This document shows, piece by piece, positions 28,791 through 37,253 of a DNA stretch of 48,362 nt (the first letter of the stretch is position 1; each line of letters begins with the position of its first letter). Below the pieces are notes generated by a model. It ran no database searches. It was given only the letters and a program-made list of their open reading frames with translations, and had not been told where the DNA came from. A program made the position numbers and the translations under genes. The DNA comes from a virus. The stretch covers positions 1-48,362 of the IMG/VR virus record IMGVR_UViG_3300049827_000089. One strand, 5' to 3'.

Positions 28791-30077
28791 TTACAAATTA
28801 AATTTAGTACCGACTAACAGCCCTATTGTATGCACAGGCCCCATATATTTCACGTTTAAGGCTAATTTAAAGCGTTTTGAGAGTGCTACGTCAAAAGATG
28901 ACCCAACTATATAGGATAACTGACTTGTGGTCGTTAAATCGTCTGATTTTGAGCTGTAGGATATAGGGCTAGACATAAGGAAAACTTCAGGCGTAATGCC
29001 TAGTCTTTTGCTGTAGGTGAATGGCTTCATACCAAACACCACTATAGAGGACGTCCAAAACTGCTGTTTATTATCCTCAAAGGGTATAGATGTATTGATA
29101 ATGCTTAACGCATAGCCATAGATATAGCTGTTCTTCATCATCACATATGAATTTCCTGCAATATGTAACAGACTCCCTGCATTATAGGCTAGGGTATAGG
29201 ACATTGTTCCAATACCACATAACTGCCCATTTTGTATATCCATCTTAGAATAGCGTGTAGAAAGCGCAAATTGTTTTAAATTTGAGAAGATGGTTAGCGT
29301 TGAACCATAAGATACATCACCTGCCATAGAGGCTCTAGAAACGCCCAGATTGGCCATTAAATTAAAATCCCCATCCAATTGCTTAACACTACTCATATCC
29401 GAAGAAAATATAAGAGGCGTTTGACCAGCCTTGGCATTACTCTTCTTTTTCTCTTCCTTCTTACTCTCCTTTTTCTCCTCTTTCTTACTCTCGGATTTGC
29501 TTTCGGACTTGGACTCTTCACTATTGGATTCATTGCTTGCTTCCGACTTGCTTTCAGAAGAACTAGACTTGCTTTCGGACGAACTAGAACTAGAATTACT
29601 ACTGCTTTGGCTAGGAGCTGGTGTGCTAGAAGATGGCGCAGATGGCGTAGGAGCAGGAGCAGGAGTTGGAACACTCACACTACTAGCAGCACTCGCAGCA
29701 GCACTTGAGGCAGCAGAAGAAGCTGCAGATGAGGCAGCGGATGAAGCCGCACTACTAACGGCAGCCGATACTGATGCTGAAACTGTTTGTTGTGTGATTT
29801 GTTGAGTTAGTTGATTGACAGGGCAAGGAGCTGAATATTCTGCATATACCTGATTTACCCACTGCATTAGGGCACCTGAGCGTACATCTTCAGCTGTAAT
29901 GTACCTTGACTTATTCATAAACACCAATGTAGTACCCTGCAAAGGCACTACAAAGACTGTAACTTTCTTAGTACAAGGGTCTACAAATGTATTTGTAAGA
30001 ACTTGTGCGTTTAATCGTACCGTACAAAAAAGCGTACAGAAAATTGTACAGAATTTTATTCTATTTCGTAAAGACAT
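28791..30077 (-). CDS. Exported outer-membrane barrel protein with Ala/Ser and Ser/Glu/Lys linker
   Basis: I chose the ATG at 30077 (428 residues) because it opens a signal peptide (MSLRNRIKFCTIFCTLFCTV...NAQ). Longer starts lengthen the overlap with the upstream gene. After a ~90-residue N-domain with two Cys comes a long low-complexity linker of AASS repeats, then Pro/Ser, then Ser/Glu/Lys (roughly residues 100-225). The last ~200 residues show regular amphipathic strands and end GTKFNL, like an outer-membrane beta-barrel. Such a protein is unusual in a phage. Its role (surface exclusion, adhesion, lysis) is unknown. Confidence 0.7.
   Translation of the reverse strand: MSLRNRIKFCTIFCTLFCTVRLNAQVLTNTFVDPCTKKVTVFVVPLQGTTLVFMNKSRYITAEDVRSGALMQWVNQVYAEYSAPCPVNQLTQQITQQTVSASVSAAVSSAASSAASSAASSAASSAAASAASSVSVPTPAPAPTPSAPSSSTPAPSQSSSNSSSSSSESKSSSSESKSEASNESNSEESKSESKSESKKEEKKESKKEEKKKSNAKAGQTPLIFSSDMSSVKQLDGDFNLMANLGVSRASMAGDVSYGSTLTIFSNLKQFALSTRYSKMDIQNGQLCGIGTMSYTLAYNAGSLLHIAGNSYVMMKNSYIYGYALSIINTSIPFEDNKQQFWTSSIVVFGMKPFTYSKRLGITPEVFLMSSPISYSSKSDDLTTTSQLSYIVGSSFDVALSKRFKLALNVKYMGPVHTIGLLVGTKFNL
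29430..29800 (-). repeat. Low-complexity coding repeats (AASS, then SSSESKS, KKEE)
   Basis: The DNA here repeats short units coding AASS, then SESKS and KKEEKKES. The tract separates the N-domain from the barrel of the exported protein. Such repeats are prone to length variation. Confidence 0.75.
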
Positions 30078-30774
30078 TCTTTTTAACCATTCTTTGTAGG
30101 ATGCGAGCACACGCAATATCTATTGCTTTCTTTGTGGCTGTTCCTATAGTAGATTGGTTAAATTTAACAGGGTCTAAGTTAGTGTCATTCAATAGGCTTG
30201 CTTCTCTTGTAGTCTTAGCTTCGCCTAATCCTGATGCTGCTATAATTTCTCCTGTCTCTGCATTGGTAAATCTTACTTGTAATCCTATTCTTGTAACTAC
30301 TGTTTCCTTGATACCATCCTTCACTCTGATTTCTTCATCCTCTGAAACAGAATAATCGTAGCATTCAATTTCTACGAAGTAATGTGCTAGTCTAATCTTT
30401 CCTCTTCCGTCCAACTTATCTTGAGAGATTCCTGCCTGTGAGGCTTGGAATTGCTTGACCATTCGGTTCTTAATTTCTGTCTTGTCTTCTGTGAAAGTGA
30501 AACGATTGAGATTTTCAAGGTACTCCATAGAGATGTTTGCGACACCAAGTCCAACTCTTTTCTCTTTGAGTTCTGGGTATTGTTCATACATTTCATCTGA
30601 TATTCCGCATTTAAGTATTTGAATAGGTATTGTAGGGCCATCGTAGTCCATATATTGACTGATGTCAATCTTAGTCTCAAAGCTAGCCTTATAGTTCTCT
30701 GTCTTTGTTGATGCTACCTGTGCTTTACTATTTACAGTAAACAGTAATAACAATGTAATTACGAATAGTCTCAT
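30061..30774 (-). CDS. CsgG-like exported protein
   Basis: I chose the ATG at 30774 (237 residues), which starts a signal peptide (MRLFVITLLLLFTVNSKAQ). The mature part follows the CsgG pattern: a strand with VGLGVANISMEYL, FTFTEDKTEIKNRM, AHYFVEIECYDY, then RFTNAETGEIIAASGLGEAK and a final helix IGTATKKAIDIACARIL. CsgG proteins form the outer-membrane secretion pore of curli-type systems. The lipidated N-terminal Cys of classical CsgG is missing here, so pore formation is uncertain. Confidence 0.65.
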   Translation of the reverse strand: MRLFVITLLLLFTVNSKAQVASTKTENYKASFETKIDISQYMDYDGPTIPIQILKCGISDEMYEQYPELKEKRVGLGVANISMEYLENLNRFTFTEDKTEIKNRMVKQFQASQAGISQDKLDGRGKIRLAHYFVEIECYDYSVSEDEEIRVKDGIKETVVTRIGLQVRFTNAETGEIIAASGLGEAKTTREASLLNDTNLDPVKFNQSTIGTATKKAIDIACARILQRMVKKNVFTK

Positions 30775-30805
30775 TTGTCGTTCATTTAATTTGTGTTTAT
30801 CGCTC

Positions 30806-30839
30806 AAAAATGAGCCGAATATGATTAATAAACGGCTCA
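30806..30839 (-). terminator. Intrinsic terminator (minus strand)
   Basis: Read on the minus strand, TGAGCCG (30839-30833) pairs with CGGCTCA (30817-30811), followed by TTTTT. It separates the CsgG-like gene from the upstream operon, so the genes 30774 to 26575 may need their own promoter. Confidence 0.65.
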
Positions 30840-30888
30840 AAATTGATTGATATATGAGTCAAATATTGTCATTTCTGACTTATGTTCT

Positions 30889-31452
30889 TTATTTGTCTTT
30901 CAAAAGTCCACATTTTTGACACTCAAGTTCTCCGTCTCCGTCAGAATCACCCCACACGTGCTCACATTGTCTGTGTGCGTGGTATTCAAATTCTAACTTC
31001 TCCATTTCTTGTCTGTGCTCTTGCTCGTCCTTCTTTAACTCAAAGTTTTGTCTGTTCTCAGTAACAGCTAAATCTCTTGCTGCTTCAGCACCTTTGATAA
31101 ATGCATCAGGTATAATTGGTGTTGGAACTTTGTTTGTTTCCTTCATATCGTTTGTATGCGATAAAGTAACACCATCTTCCTCGTCCATCTTCTGTACTAA
31201 CATTTTGTCTTTGTCAGCATCAGAGTAGTAGTAGTCTATAATTTTACCATAGCTACCAATGAATGCGCCTAATAATAACAATAACAGCTCCTTCCATTCT
31301 GCTGCCATTGCAGTTCCTGTAGCGATTGCTACGAATATTCCTAAAAGGATTAATACGAATAGACCTAATACGATGGCTGTTACATACCATCTTTTCTCCA
31401 TTAAACTAGTTAAGAGGTCTTTAAATCCTGATTGCTGTTTATTGTTTTCCAT
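30889..31452 (-). CDS. Membrane protein with coiled coil and C-terminal zinc ribbon
   Basis: The 187-residue protein has two transmembrane helices (residues ~22-45 and 52-70), then a long charged coiled coil, then a tail with CEHVWGDSDGDGELECQKCG. The C..H/C..C pattern suggests a zinc ribbon; the inserted DSDGDGELE also resembles an EF-hand/Ca-binding loop. Function unknown. A terminator follows. Confidence 0.7.
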   Translation of the reverse strand: MENNKQQSGFKDLLTSLMEKRWYVTAIVLGLFVLILLGIFVAIATGTAMAAEWKELLLLLLGAFIGSYGKIIDYYYSDADKDKMLVQKMDEEDGVTLSHTNDMKETNKVPTPIIPDAFIKGAEAARDLAVTENRQNFELKKDEQEHRQEMEKLEFEYHAHRQCEHVWGDSDGDGELECQKCGLLKDK

Positions 31453-31553
31453 ATGCTTGCTATTGTTTCTTGATTACTTTTTACTAATTGAGCTTTCTTT
31501 ACGCCTGAACGTACACTACGTTTTGCTCTAGGCTTTGGTGATTTGTTTGCCAT
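31410..31553 (-). CDS. Small basic protein (47 aa)
   Basis: The ORF MANKSPKPRAKRSVRSGVKK ... starts two bases after the previous stop (TAATATG) and overlaps the next gene by 43 bases in another frame. Very basic, probably disordered. Function unknown. Confidence 0.5.
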   Translation of the reverse strand: MANKSPKPRAKRSVRSGVKKAQLVKSNQETIASIWKTINSNQDLKTS

Positions 31554-31554
31554 A

Positions 31555-31854
31555 TTACCAAGCTGCTGGTTTTTCTTTAAACTCATCCGCTTCTTTCTTA
31601 GGCTTTGCTGGCTTTTCTTTTTCTATCACCTTTTCTTTTAAGATAACAGTCTTGCCGCCAGCAGGAGCTGCCGTTTGAGTCTGTGTATTTTGAATATTAA
31701 TTACAGGTGCAGCTTGTACAGGTTGAGGTTTATCGTCTCCTCCACCAAACAAAGTTGAAGCTAACCAAGCCCCACCAGCCGTTACAACTGTAGCTATAGT
31801 ACCTAATATTGTTTTTTTTAGACTACCGCCTGTGCTTTCTTGTTCTTCTGACAT
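31555..31854 (-). CDS. Small membrane protein with Pro/Lys-rich tail
   Basis: The 99-residue protein has one membrane segment (LGTIATVVTAGGAWLASTLF), then an extended tail rich in Pro, Lys, Gln and Glu (TQTQTAAPAGGK, KEKPAKPKKE). A TonB-like periplasm-spanning tail is possible in appearance only. Confidence 0.65.
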   Translation of the reverse strand: MSEEQESTGGSLKKTILGTIATVVTAGGAWLASTLFGGGDDKPQPVQAAPVINIQNTQTQTAAPAGGKTVILKEKVIEKEKPAKPKKEADEFKEKPAAW

Positions 31855-31858
31855 ATAT

Positions 31859-32209
31859 TTATTGTTTTAAGATTGGAGTACGTGTTTGCGTACCTTTAAT
31901 ATTCATCAAAATTAAGTCATAACTGCCACTTTGCAAATCCGATAAGTTTTCTTGCTTAATTAAAGTGCCATCCATAGAACTGATGCCGTATGACTTATAT
32001 ATTTTACCACCCATTCCCTGAATAGTTACATTGTATTGTGTATTAGGCTCTAGGTTAAATGTCATAGTCACAGGGCCAGTCGTAGGGGTAGGATAAACAT
32101 TAGCGTACCCTACCTTGTCTGGTTTAGCAAGTTGAGGCGTAGGAGCATCGTAGACCTTTCTACAAGATACAGCCAATAAGATAAAGAATAGGATTGTAGT
32201 TTTTCTCAT
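31859..32209 (-). CDS. Lipoprotein with type IX secretion sorting-domain-like C-terminus
   Basis: The 116-residue protein has a signal peptide with lipobox (FFILLAVSC, Cys at residue 16). The rest (VYPTPTTGPVTMTFNL, YNVTIQGMGGKIYKS, LSDLQSGSYDLILMN ... ILKQ) follows the T9SS type A C-terminal sorting domain plan (YPNPxxG ... V.I.d..Gk ... L..G.Yll.i). A T9SS tail almost alone on a lipoprotein, and in a phage, is unusual. Whether it is exported to the surface by host T9SS is inference. Confidence 0.7.
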   Translation of the reverse strand: MRKTTILFFILLAVSCRKVYDAPTPQLAKPDKVGYANVYPTPTTGPVTMTFNLEPNTQYNVTIQGMGGKIYKSYGISSMDGTLIKQENLSDLQSGSYDLILMNIKGTQTRTPILKQ

Positions 32210-33862
32210 TTATTTGAAGTTGTTTGTGCCGATTAAACGAATATTGTTTGTTGTTAAATTGATTCCCACTTGGTTACCTTTATTGTCGGATGCATCCATA
32301 TTATCAGTCACATTTAAGTATGTGTTGATATCTACGCCAGGCACGAGAGTCTTGAATTTAAGTACATATGGCGCACCCTTGCCTGTTAATGGTTCTTTCA
32401 ATGTTTTATCTATACCACCGAAACGAATAACGCCATTCTTATCCGTAAAGAAGTTTAACCAAGAAGCATTTGTATTTGACTGCACCTCTAGCAACTGAAG
32501 TTTAGTTGCATCGTAAGATACCTCAAACTGCAAACCACAGATACTATTTGTACCTAACTCTGTGATGATTGGGATATTGATATTGTCTGTATTTACTATT
32601 GTAGTCGCAATGTAAACACCTATAGGAGTCTTTGTAGCCACAGGAGTATTTACAAAACTAAATGACCTGATTGCACCATCACTAGCAACTACCTGAGAAC
32701 TATGGCTTCTGTTTATATCACCTGCGATTAGGTAGTTTAAATCTAGTGTCTTATTGGTAGTAGTTGTACGGAAATATACAAAGTCTTGAACAGGTAAGCT
32801 GTCTGCTCCAAATTGCTCACGATTGTAAGTATATACCTTTGGTGCTATGTAAGCTGTATTGGCTACCTGAGCTAATAACAGATAAGGGTCAGCACCATCA
32901 AACTTGCCGTTGTAGTTTACATCAGCAGCTAACCAACCAGCTCCTGTCTTTAAGTTAGTCTTATTAAACGTACCATCTAGGTTTACATTACCAAACTCAT
33001 TTAGGGCAGCTGTAGCATCTGATACAGTAATGGCACTTAGGAGCTTATTTTGGAGGCTATCTATATTAACAGATACTTTATATGTCGTATTAGCCTTCAG
33101 CTCACTAGCAGCCTTAAAAACGCCATTTACATCTGGAGCAAAAGAAACAGCTTGATTGGTTGCGCTATCTACGAATCTTATCGTAGTAGGTATAGCCGAG
33201 TTCTTATATAAGTTACCTGTTACTAAGGTATTTGCATTAGCGTCTAGGGTGATGAATGCGCTTCTAGGGTTAGGCATATTAGTTTGGATACCAGCTCCGT
33301 CTGAACGCCATCCTGAAACGAAGTTCATATACAAGCTATCGTAGGCTGTGCCTGCAGGTACATTATTTACCCTTATACGTATTCTTAGGTACTTACCATC
33401 ACGAAACCCATCATTTGAAGTAACTGTAGTGTAGATTCGCTGTATAGCGTTATCGCTAGTCTGTGAATAGCTATAATTAGCGTTATAATAGTTCTGTGTA
33501 CCATTTCTTGTATAGTTATTTGAGTTTCTAAGGTATGTATAGCCAGGATGGAAGTTATTCTGAACATTGATAGCTGCGCCTTGAGGAAGCGTGCTACTAT
33601 CCTGACCTGCAGGGAAAGCTGTTACATCTAGAATAGTAAATGTTCTATAGTTGTACTGAAAGTCAAAATACAATGTCCTTGTATATGACATATTTTCTCT
33701 ATACATAACAACCATATCTACAGTATCTCCCTTCTTAACAGAAGTACCACCTATATTACTATTGATATTAGCCCTTTGTAGGTAGATGTCAGGGACTTGG
33801 GCTGTTACATTTATACATAAAAAGGTAACAAAACTAAAGAGGCAATTTTTCCAACAATTCAT
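32210..33862 (-). CDS. Exported cohesin/dockerin-like protein
   Basis: The 550-residue protein has a signal peptide (NCWKNCLFSFVTFLCINVTAQ), then a beta-sandwich region. Around residues 275-340 there is a dockerin-like pair of Ca-binding repeats (NVNLDGTFN..., ADVNYNGKFDGADPYLLLAQ), a third loop GDINRSHSSQ later, and a C-terminal cohesin-like domain (ICGLQFEVSYDATKLQLLEV ... GVIRFGGID ... YVLKFKTL). It is likely secreted or surface-exposed. No catalytic domain is visible. It overlaps the upstream gene by 29 bases, so both are translated as a unit. Confidence 0.7.
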   Translation of the reverse strand: MNCWKNCLFSFVTFLCINVTAQVPDIYLQRANINSNIGGTSVKKGDTVDMVVMYRENMSYTRTLYFDFQYNYRTFTILDVTAFPAGQDSSTLPQGAAINVQNNFHPGYTYLRNSNNYTRNGTQNYYNANYSYSQTSDNAIQRIYTTVTSNDGFRDGKYLRIRIRVNNVPAGTAYDSLYMNFVSGWRSDGAGIQTNMPNPRSAFITLDANANTLVTGNLYKNSAIPTTIRFVDSATNQAVSFAPDVNGVFKAASELKANTTYKVSVNIDSLQNKLLSAITVSDATAALNEFGNVNLDGTFNKTNLKTGAGWLAADVNYNGKFDGADPYLLLAQVANTAYIAPKVYTYNREQFGADSLPVQDFVYFRTTTTNKTLDLNYLIAGDINRSHSSQVVASDGAIRSFSFVNTPVATKTPIGVYIATTIVNTDNINIPIITELGTNSICGLQFEVSYDATKLQLLEVQSNTNASWLNFFTDKNGVIRFGGIDKTLKEPLTGKGAPYVLKFKTLVPGVDINTYLNVTDNMDASDNKGNQVGINLTTNNIRLIGTNNFK

Positions 33863-34322
33863 AGCAAGTTTTTTTAAGTGCTGTGCTAAGGTTCTGCTGG
33901 TTAAATTTTCCGTCTGTACCGACTAGGAGTGTTGAAGTTGACACCTCAGATGCGCTACCTTCAGCTAGGACTGCCTTGGATTTTTTACCATCCTTTTCTA
34001 CGTAGCCCTTGATTCTGATAACGATATCTGTGTTGTCCTTATGGAATATTGATAAGTTGCTTTGAGTTTTCAATACGTCCATATAAATCAACTCGGCAAA
34101 GATAATATTTTTAGATGAAGGGTTCAAGCTGTAACCCTTGTCCTGTACTATTTCGCTGATGATGTTAGCTACACCGAATTCTATTTTTCTATTACCTGCT
34201 AAGTCTCCTAACTTAATGCTGTTAGTTACAGATACAGATATATCCTGAGAGTATATACTTGCTGAAAATAACAAAGCCCCTAATAATAAGAGGCTTCGTG
34301 TTTTAGTTGGGTTAGTTTTCAT
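33834..34322 (-). CDS. Exported protein, possibly CsgG/LpoB-like
   Basis: The 162-residue protein has a signal peptide (RSLLLLGALLFSASIYSQ). The mature part has alternating strands and helices (KIEFGVANIISEIVQDKGYS, NIIFAELIYMDVL, TDIVIRIKGYVEKDGKKSKA, ALKKTCYELLEKL), reminiscent of the anticodon-binding-like fold shared by CsgG and LpoB. The TACCTTTG element just before the start is a good -7 box. Function uncertain. Confidence 0.6.
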   Translation of the reverse strand: MKTNPTKTRSLLLLGALLFSASIYSQDISVSVTNSIKLGDLAGNRKIEFGVANIISEIVQDKGYSLNPSSKNIIFAELIYMDVLKTQSNLSIFHKDNTDIVIRIKGYVEKDGKKSKAVLAEGSASEVSTSTLLVGTDGKFNQQNLSTALKKTCYELLEKLPL

Positions 34323-34324
34323 AC

Positions 34325-34780
34325 CTACAAAGGTACAACAGGAGCTTCAGATTTTATTTCTTCAGCTTCTACCACCTTTGCTTCAGGTTTACCTAATAAC
34401 TTGTCTAACAAGATTGGGTAATAGTCTTCTGTTTCAATGTTGTATAATTCACCAGCATTTATTTTTGGAACTTCTACGTTCTTCTCAATAGATTCTAATT
34501 CTTGAATCTTCTTGAACAGCTCGTCCTGCTTTTCAGGCTTTACAATCCACATCTCGCCTTCTTGCTCACCTAATTCCTTGAAGATTTCTAAACGAGACTC
34601 TTCAAAGCCTTTTACATCTTCAGCAATCTTCTTGTTCAAGTCGTTGCTTAAAATGTGTTTAGCACGAATGCTTAATTTGTGGCTTAATAAGCCTTTAGAG
34701 CGTTCACCTGTTTGTTGGTTAATTACTCTTCCGTTTAACTCGTCGCTTAACGCTACGATTTCACCTAATGTCAACTTCAT
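34325..34780 (-). CDS. DUF1617-like phage protein
   Basis: The 151-residue protein begins MKLTLGEIVALSDELNG and has LSHKLSIRAKHILSNDLNKK, then FEESRLEIFKELGE, the pattern of DUF1617 phage proteins found near tail genes. Helical throughout, acidic C-terminus. Function unknown. Confidence 0.65.
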   Translation of the reverse strand: MKLTLGEIVALSDELNGRVINQQTGERSKGLLSHKLSIRAKHILSNDLNKKIAEDVKGFEESRLEIFKELGEQEGEMWIVKPEKQDELFKKIQELESIEKNVEVPKINAGELYNIETEDYYPILLDKLLGKPEAKVVEAEEIKSEAPVVPL

Positions 34781-34781
34781 A

Positions 34782-35027
34782 TTATGATTGGTTTAAATGT
34801 TTTTCGTCTACTTCTGCCCAGCGATTATCTGGACAAGCTCCTTTTACAGGGCTATATATCTTAGCCTTCAACGCACAACCACACAGCCCACAATGAATAA
34901 AAGGAGTAGTGCGCTTATGCTCACATCCTTCGCATATCTGTATTCTTTCTGCTGCTAATACTGATTGGGCATCGTCTGGATTAAACATTATAGCCCAAGC
35001 CTTAAAGATTTCCTCTATCTTATTCAT
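34782..35027 (-). CDS. Small zinc-ribbon protein
   Basis: The 81-residue protein has ICEGCEHKRTTPFIHCGLCG then CALKAK and a later CPDNRW: five or six Cys suited to a zinc ribbon (C..C...C..C). This type is frequent in Bacteroidota phages beside tail-fibre genes. Role unknown. Confidence 0.7.
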   Translation of the reverse strand: MNKIEEIFKAWAIMFNPDDAQSVLAAERIQICEGCEHKRTTPFIHCGLCGCALKAKIYSPVKGACPDNRWAEVDEKHLNQS

Positions 35028-35048
35028 CAGTTTTTGCTTTGTTATAGA

Positions 35049-35057
35049 GCAAATATA
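35049..35057 (-). promoter_or_regulatory. Putative -7 promoter element TATATTTGC
   Basis: Minus-strand TATATTTGC, 21 bases before the ATG at 35027, preceded by GAATAATTCT and followed by TCTATAAC. Closely similar context to the copy at 222-230. Confidence 0.4.
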
Positions 35058-35061
35058 AGAA

Positions 35062-35421
35062 TTATTCCGCTATAGGAGCAGGTAATTCTTCAGTAATCCA
35101 AGGAGCTTTTTTAGTTACGATAGGAGGATTCTTTTGAATATCTATTTGAGCATCTAATGCATTGTCAATAGCTTCCACATCTAAAGTAGCTTCTAACCAA
35201 GCGATTACTTCTTCTTCTGTTAAGTCTGCAAAGCCAGTAAAGTTTTCAGCATCAGGAGCACCTATTGTACAAGCACCATAAGTATCAGCTGTATAGGTTT
35301 TGTCGTCTACTACTTCTGTAGCTTTTTTACGCCAATGAATTACAGATACTACATCTGTTAATGTATCTACTGAAGGTTTGCAATCTAGGGCTGCAATAAC
35401 CCATTGTTTTGTATTTGCCAT
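35062..35421 (-). CDS. Conserved phage protein near fibre genes
   Basis: The 119-residue protein has TLTDVVSVIHWRKKA ... YGACTIGAPDAENFTGFADL, then LTEEEVIAWLEATLD and ends KKAPWITEELPAPIAE. This plan (V..v.Wr, F..f..LTEEEV..WLE, PW) is shared by small proteins in tail-fibre regions of many phages. Function unknown. Confidence 0.7.
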   Translation of the reverse strand: MANTKQWVIAALDCKPSVDTLTDVVSVIHWRKKATEVVDDKTYTADTYGACTIGAPDAENFTGFADLTEEEVIAWLEATLDVEAIDNALDAQIDIQKNPPIVTKKAPWITEELPAPIAE

Positions 35422-35422
35422 A

Positions 35423-36898
35423 TTATTTGTTTTGTGATATTTTTAAAGGTTCAACTATAACTTTGCCATTATCATCTGTCCAGTCTGTATCCATCATATG
35501 CTTATCTTGTCTTTCTCCAATAACTAACCAAGATACGATTGCATTAGACTCTGTATTTTGACATTCAATAGTTAAAATGTTGCCTTCTACCTTACCTCTT
35601 ACTGCATCCCAATCAGTCTCATTAGATGTATATGTATGTATTTCTCTATTTAAAAGTACAAATGTACCATCTGTCATTGTAGAAACTTCATCTAAATTAA
35701 CTTCAGCAGAACCATTTATAAGTTGTATTTTACCTCTGTAAATGTTATTTGCTTGAGGTGACTCCACAAAAGAATGTACTAAATGATGTGTATCTTTTTT
35801 GCTTTCTAAAGGATGTTCAATTTTAAATGAACCTGAACCTTTTGATAACGAACCAACAATAGTAACACTTGACCTATTAATTGTCATTGATGTAGTTCTA
35901 CCAGCAGAACCAGCTCCATTGGAAACATCAAATCTAAATCCTGATTGGTTAGCTGCTGATGAAACAGCGGTTGAAATTAGATTAGTTTCATTATTATTAG
36001 AACTGTACATTCCACCAATCATTGGTTGATAAGTCCCATCAACTCCAGAATTTAATGCATATAATATTCCGTCTGTTGTAATTCTTAATCTTTCATTAGC
36101 ATTACCATTAGTAAAAAATGATAATCCATATCCACCCTCTGCTGCAAAAGACATAGTAAAATCACTGCCACTACCAGTCCAAGTTGATTTTTGAATTATC
36201 AATCCAGTAGTTGTACCAGTAGTAGTTCTTAGTCTAAAATAACCTCCAGTAGTTTGAACTTGACCTCCACTTGCTATTGTTACATCCCCACCACTAGAAA
36301 TACGCATTCTTTCGGCTGGTATCCCAGAACTGTTAAACGTTCCAAATGCTAAATAACCTGCTTCATTACCAGCAGTCCCATTCTCTTTTTTACCTGCTAT
36401 ATATCCAAAGTTTCCAATAGCAGTAGTTCCTGTTTTGTACCCTTGAAATAATACAGAACCTCCAACTCCAGCAGCCATAGATGTTGGGTCTTGTAAAGCT
36501 AATGTATAATCAGAAGTAGCAGAACCAGCACTAGATGTTCCTCCTACAATATTTAATTTTGTAGATGCGTTATTTGTACCAATTCCTACATTACCAGTAT
36601 TATTTATTACAATACCTTGGTCATTTGCACCTACTAATTGTACTCCCCAAAATCCAGCAGCATTAATTTTAACAACACTTTGGCTATTTAATGTAACTAA
36701 CGATAAAGCATTATTCCCACTAAATCTAAATGTATTAGAAGTTGAATTAAATATCGTACCATCTACTGTACTTGTAAATCTACCAGTACCAGTAACATCT
36801 AGTTTATAAGATGGAGTTGTATTGCCAATACCAACATTACCATTAGCGTCTGTAAACAGACCATTAATTAACCTACCTGTATTAAAAGTATTACCCAT
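35423..36898 (-). CDS. Tail fibre protein
   Basis: The 491-residue protein has an N-terminus GNVGIGNTTPSYKLDVTGTG, a glycine/serine/threonine-rich beta shaft with repeated NVGIGT, and a C-terminal domain starting GSFKIEHPLESKKDTHHLVH with SFVESPQANNIYRGKI. That C-terminal domain (FKIxHPL...LxHSxVESPxxxNIYxG) is widespread at fibre ends. Likely contributes to host receptor binding. Confidence 0.82.
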   Translation of the reverse strand: MGNTFNTGRLINGLFTDANGNVGIGNTTPSYKLDVTGTGRFTSTVDGTIFNSTSNTFRFSGNNALSLVTLNSQSVVKINAAGFWGVQLVGANDQGIVINNTGNVGIGTNNASTKLNIVGGTSSAGSATSDYTLALQDPTSMAAGVGGSVLFQGYKTGTTAIGNFGYIAGKKENGTAGNEAGYLAFGTFNSSGIPAERMRISSGGDVTIASGGQVQTTGGYFRLRTTTGTTTGLIIQKSTWTGSGSDFTMSFAAEGGYGLSFFTNGNANERLRITTDGILYALNSGVDGTYQPMIGGMYSSNNNETNLISTAVSSAANQSGFRFDVSNGAGSAGRTTSMTINRSSVTIVGSLSKGSGSFKIEHPLESKKDTHHLVHSFVESPQANNIYRGKIQLINGSAEVNLDEVSTMTDGTFVLLNREIHTYTSNETDWDAVRGKVEGNILTIECQNTESNAIVSWLVIGERQDKHMMDTDWTDDNGKVIVEPLKISQNK

Positions 36899-36907
36899 TT
36901 TATATTA

Positions 36908-37237
36908 TTAGCAGTCTACAATATTTTCAGCTCCATATAAACCTATAAGTTTATCTTTTAGCTTTTCGTAGCCGTATGCAAAGATACTTACATTTTCTAA
37001 GGTTGCTATATCAATACTAGGTATGTATATAGTCTGCCCAATCTCAGGACATTTAGCAAATACCTCACTAATTTCACTAGCTGTAGTCTTGCCTTCTACA
37101 TCAGACTGAGCATTAAACGTTTCTAACATAAACACTACATTGCTGTACTTGCTTACAACATAACCGCATATTCTTACGTATGCCTCTGAGGTCTCACCTC
37201 TACTTGTCTCTACAGTTTTTAAAATTTTAACTCCCAT
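36908..37237 (-). CDS. Hypothetical protein in fibre region
   Basis: The 109-residue soluble protein (MGVKILKTVETSRGETSEAY...) has strands at the start (YVRICGYVVSKYSNVVFMLE) and a helical end. Ten bases upstream of the fibre gene. Possibly a fibre-associated or baseplate protein; no family recognised. Confidence 0.65.
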   Translation of the reverse strand: MGVKILKTVETSRGETSEAYVRICGYVVSKYSNVVFMLETFNAQSDVEGKTTASEISEVFAKCPEIGQTIYIPSIDIATLENVSIFAYGYEKLKDKLIGLYGAENIVDC

Positions 37238-37253
37238 ATATTATATTTTAAAT

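Noticed and set aside
29379-29805. Several Leu- or Arg-rich ORFs opposite or out of frame with the barrel protein linker
   Set aside because: Artefacts of the repetitive AASS/SESK coding tract.
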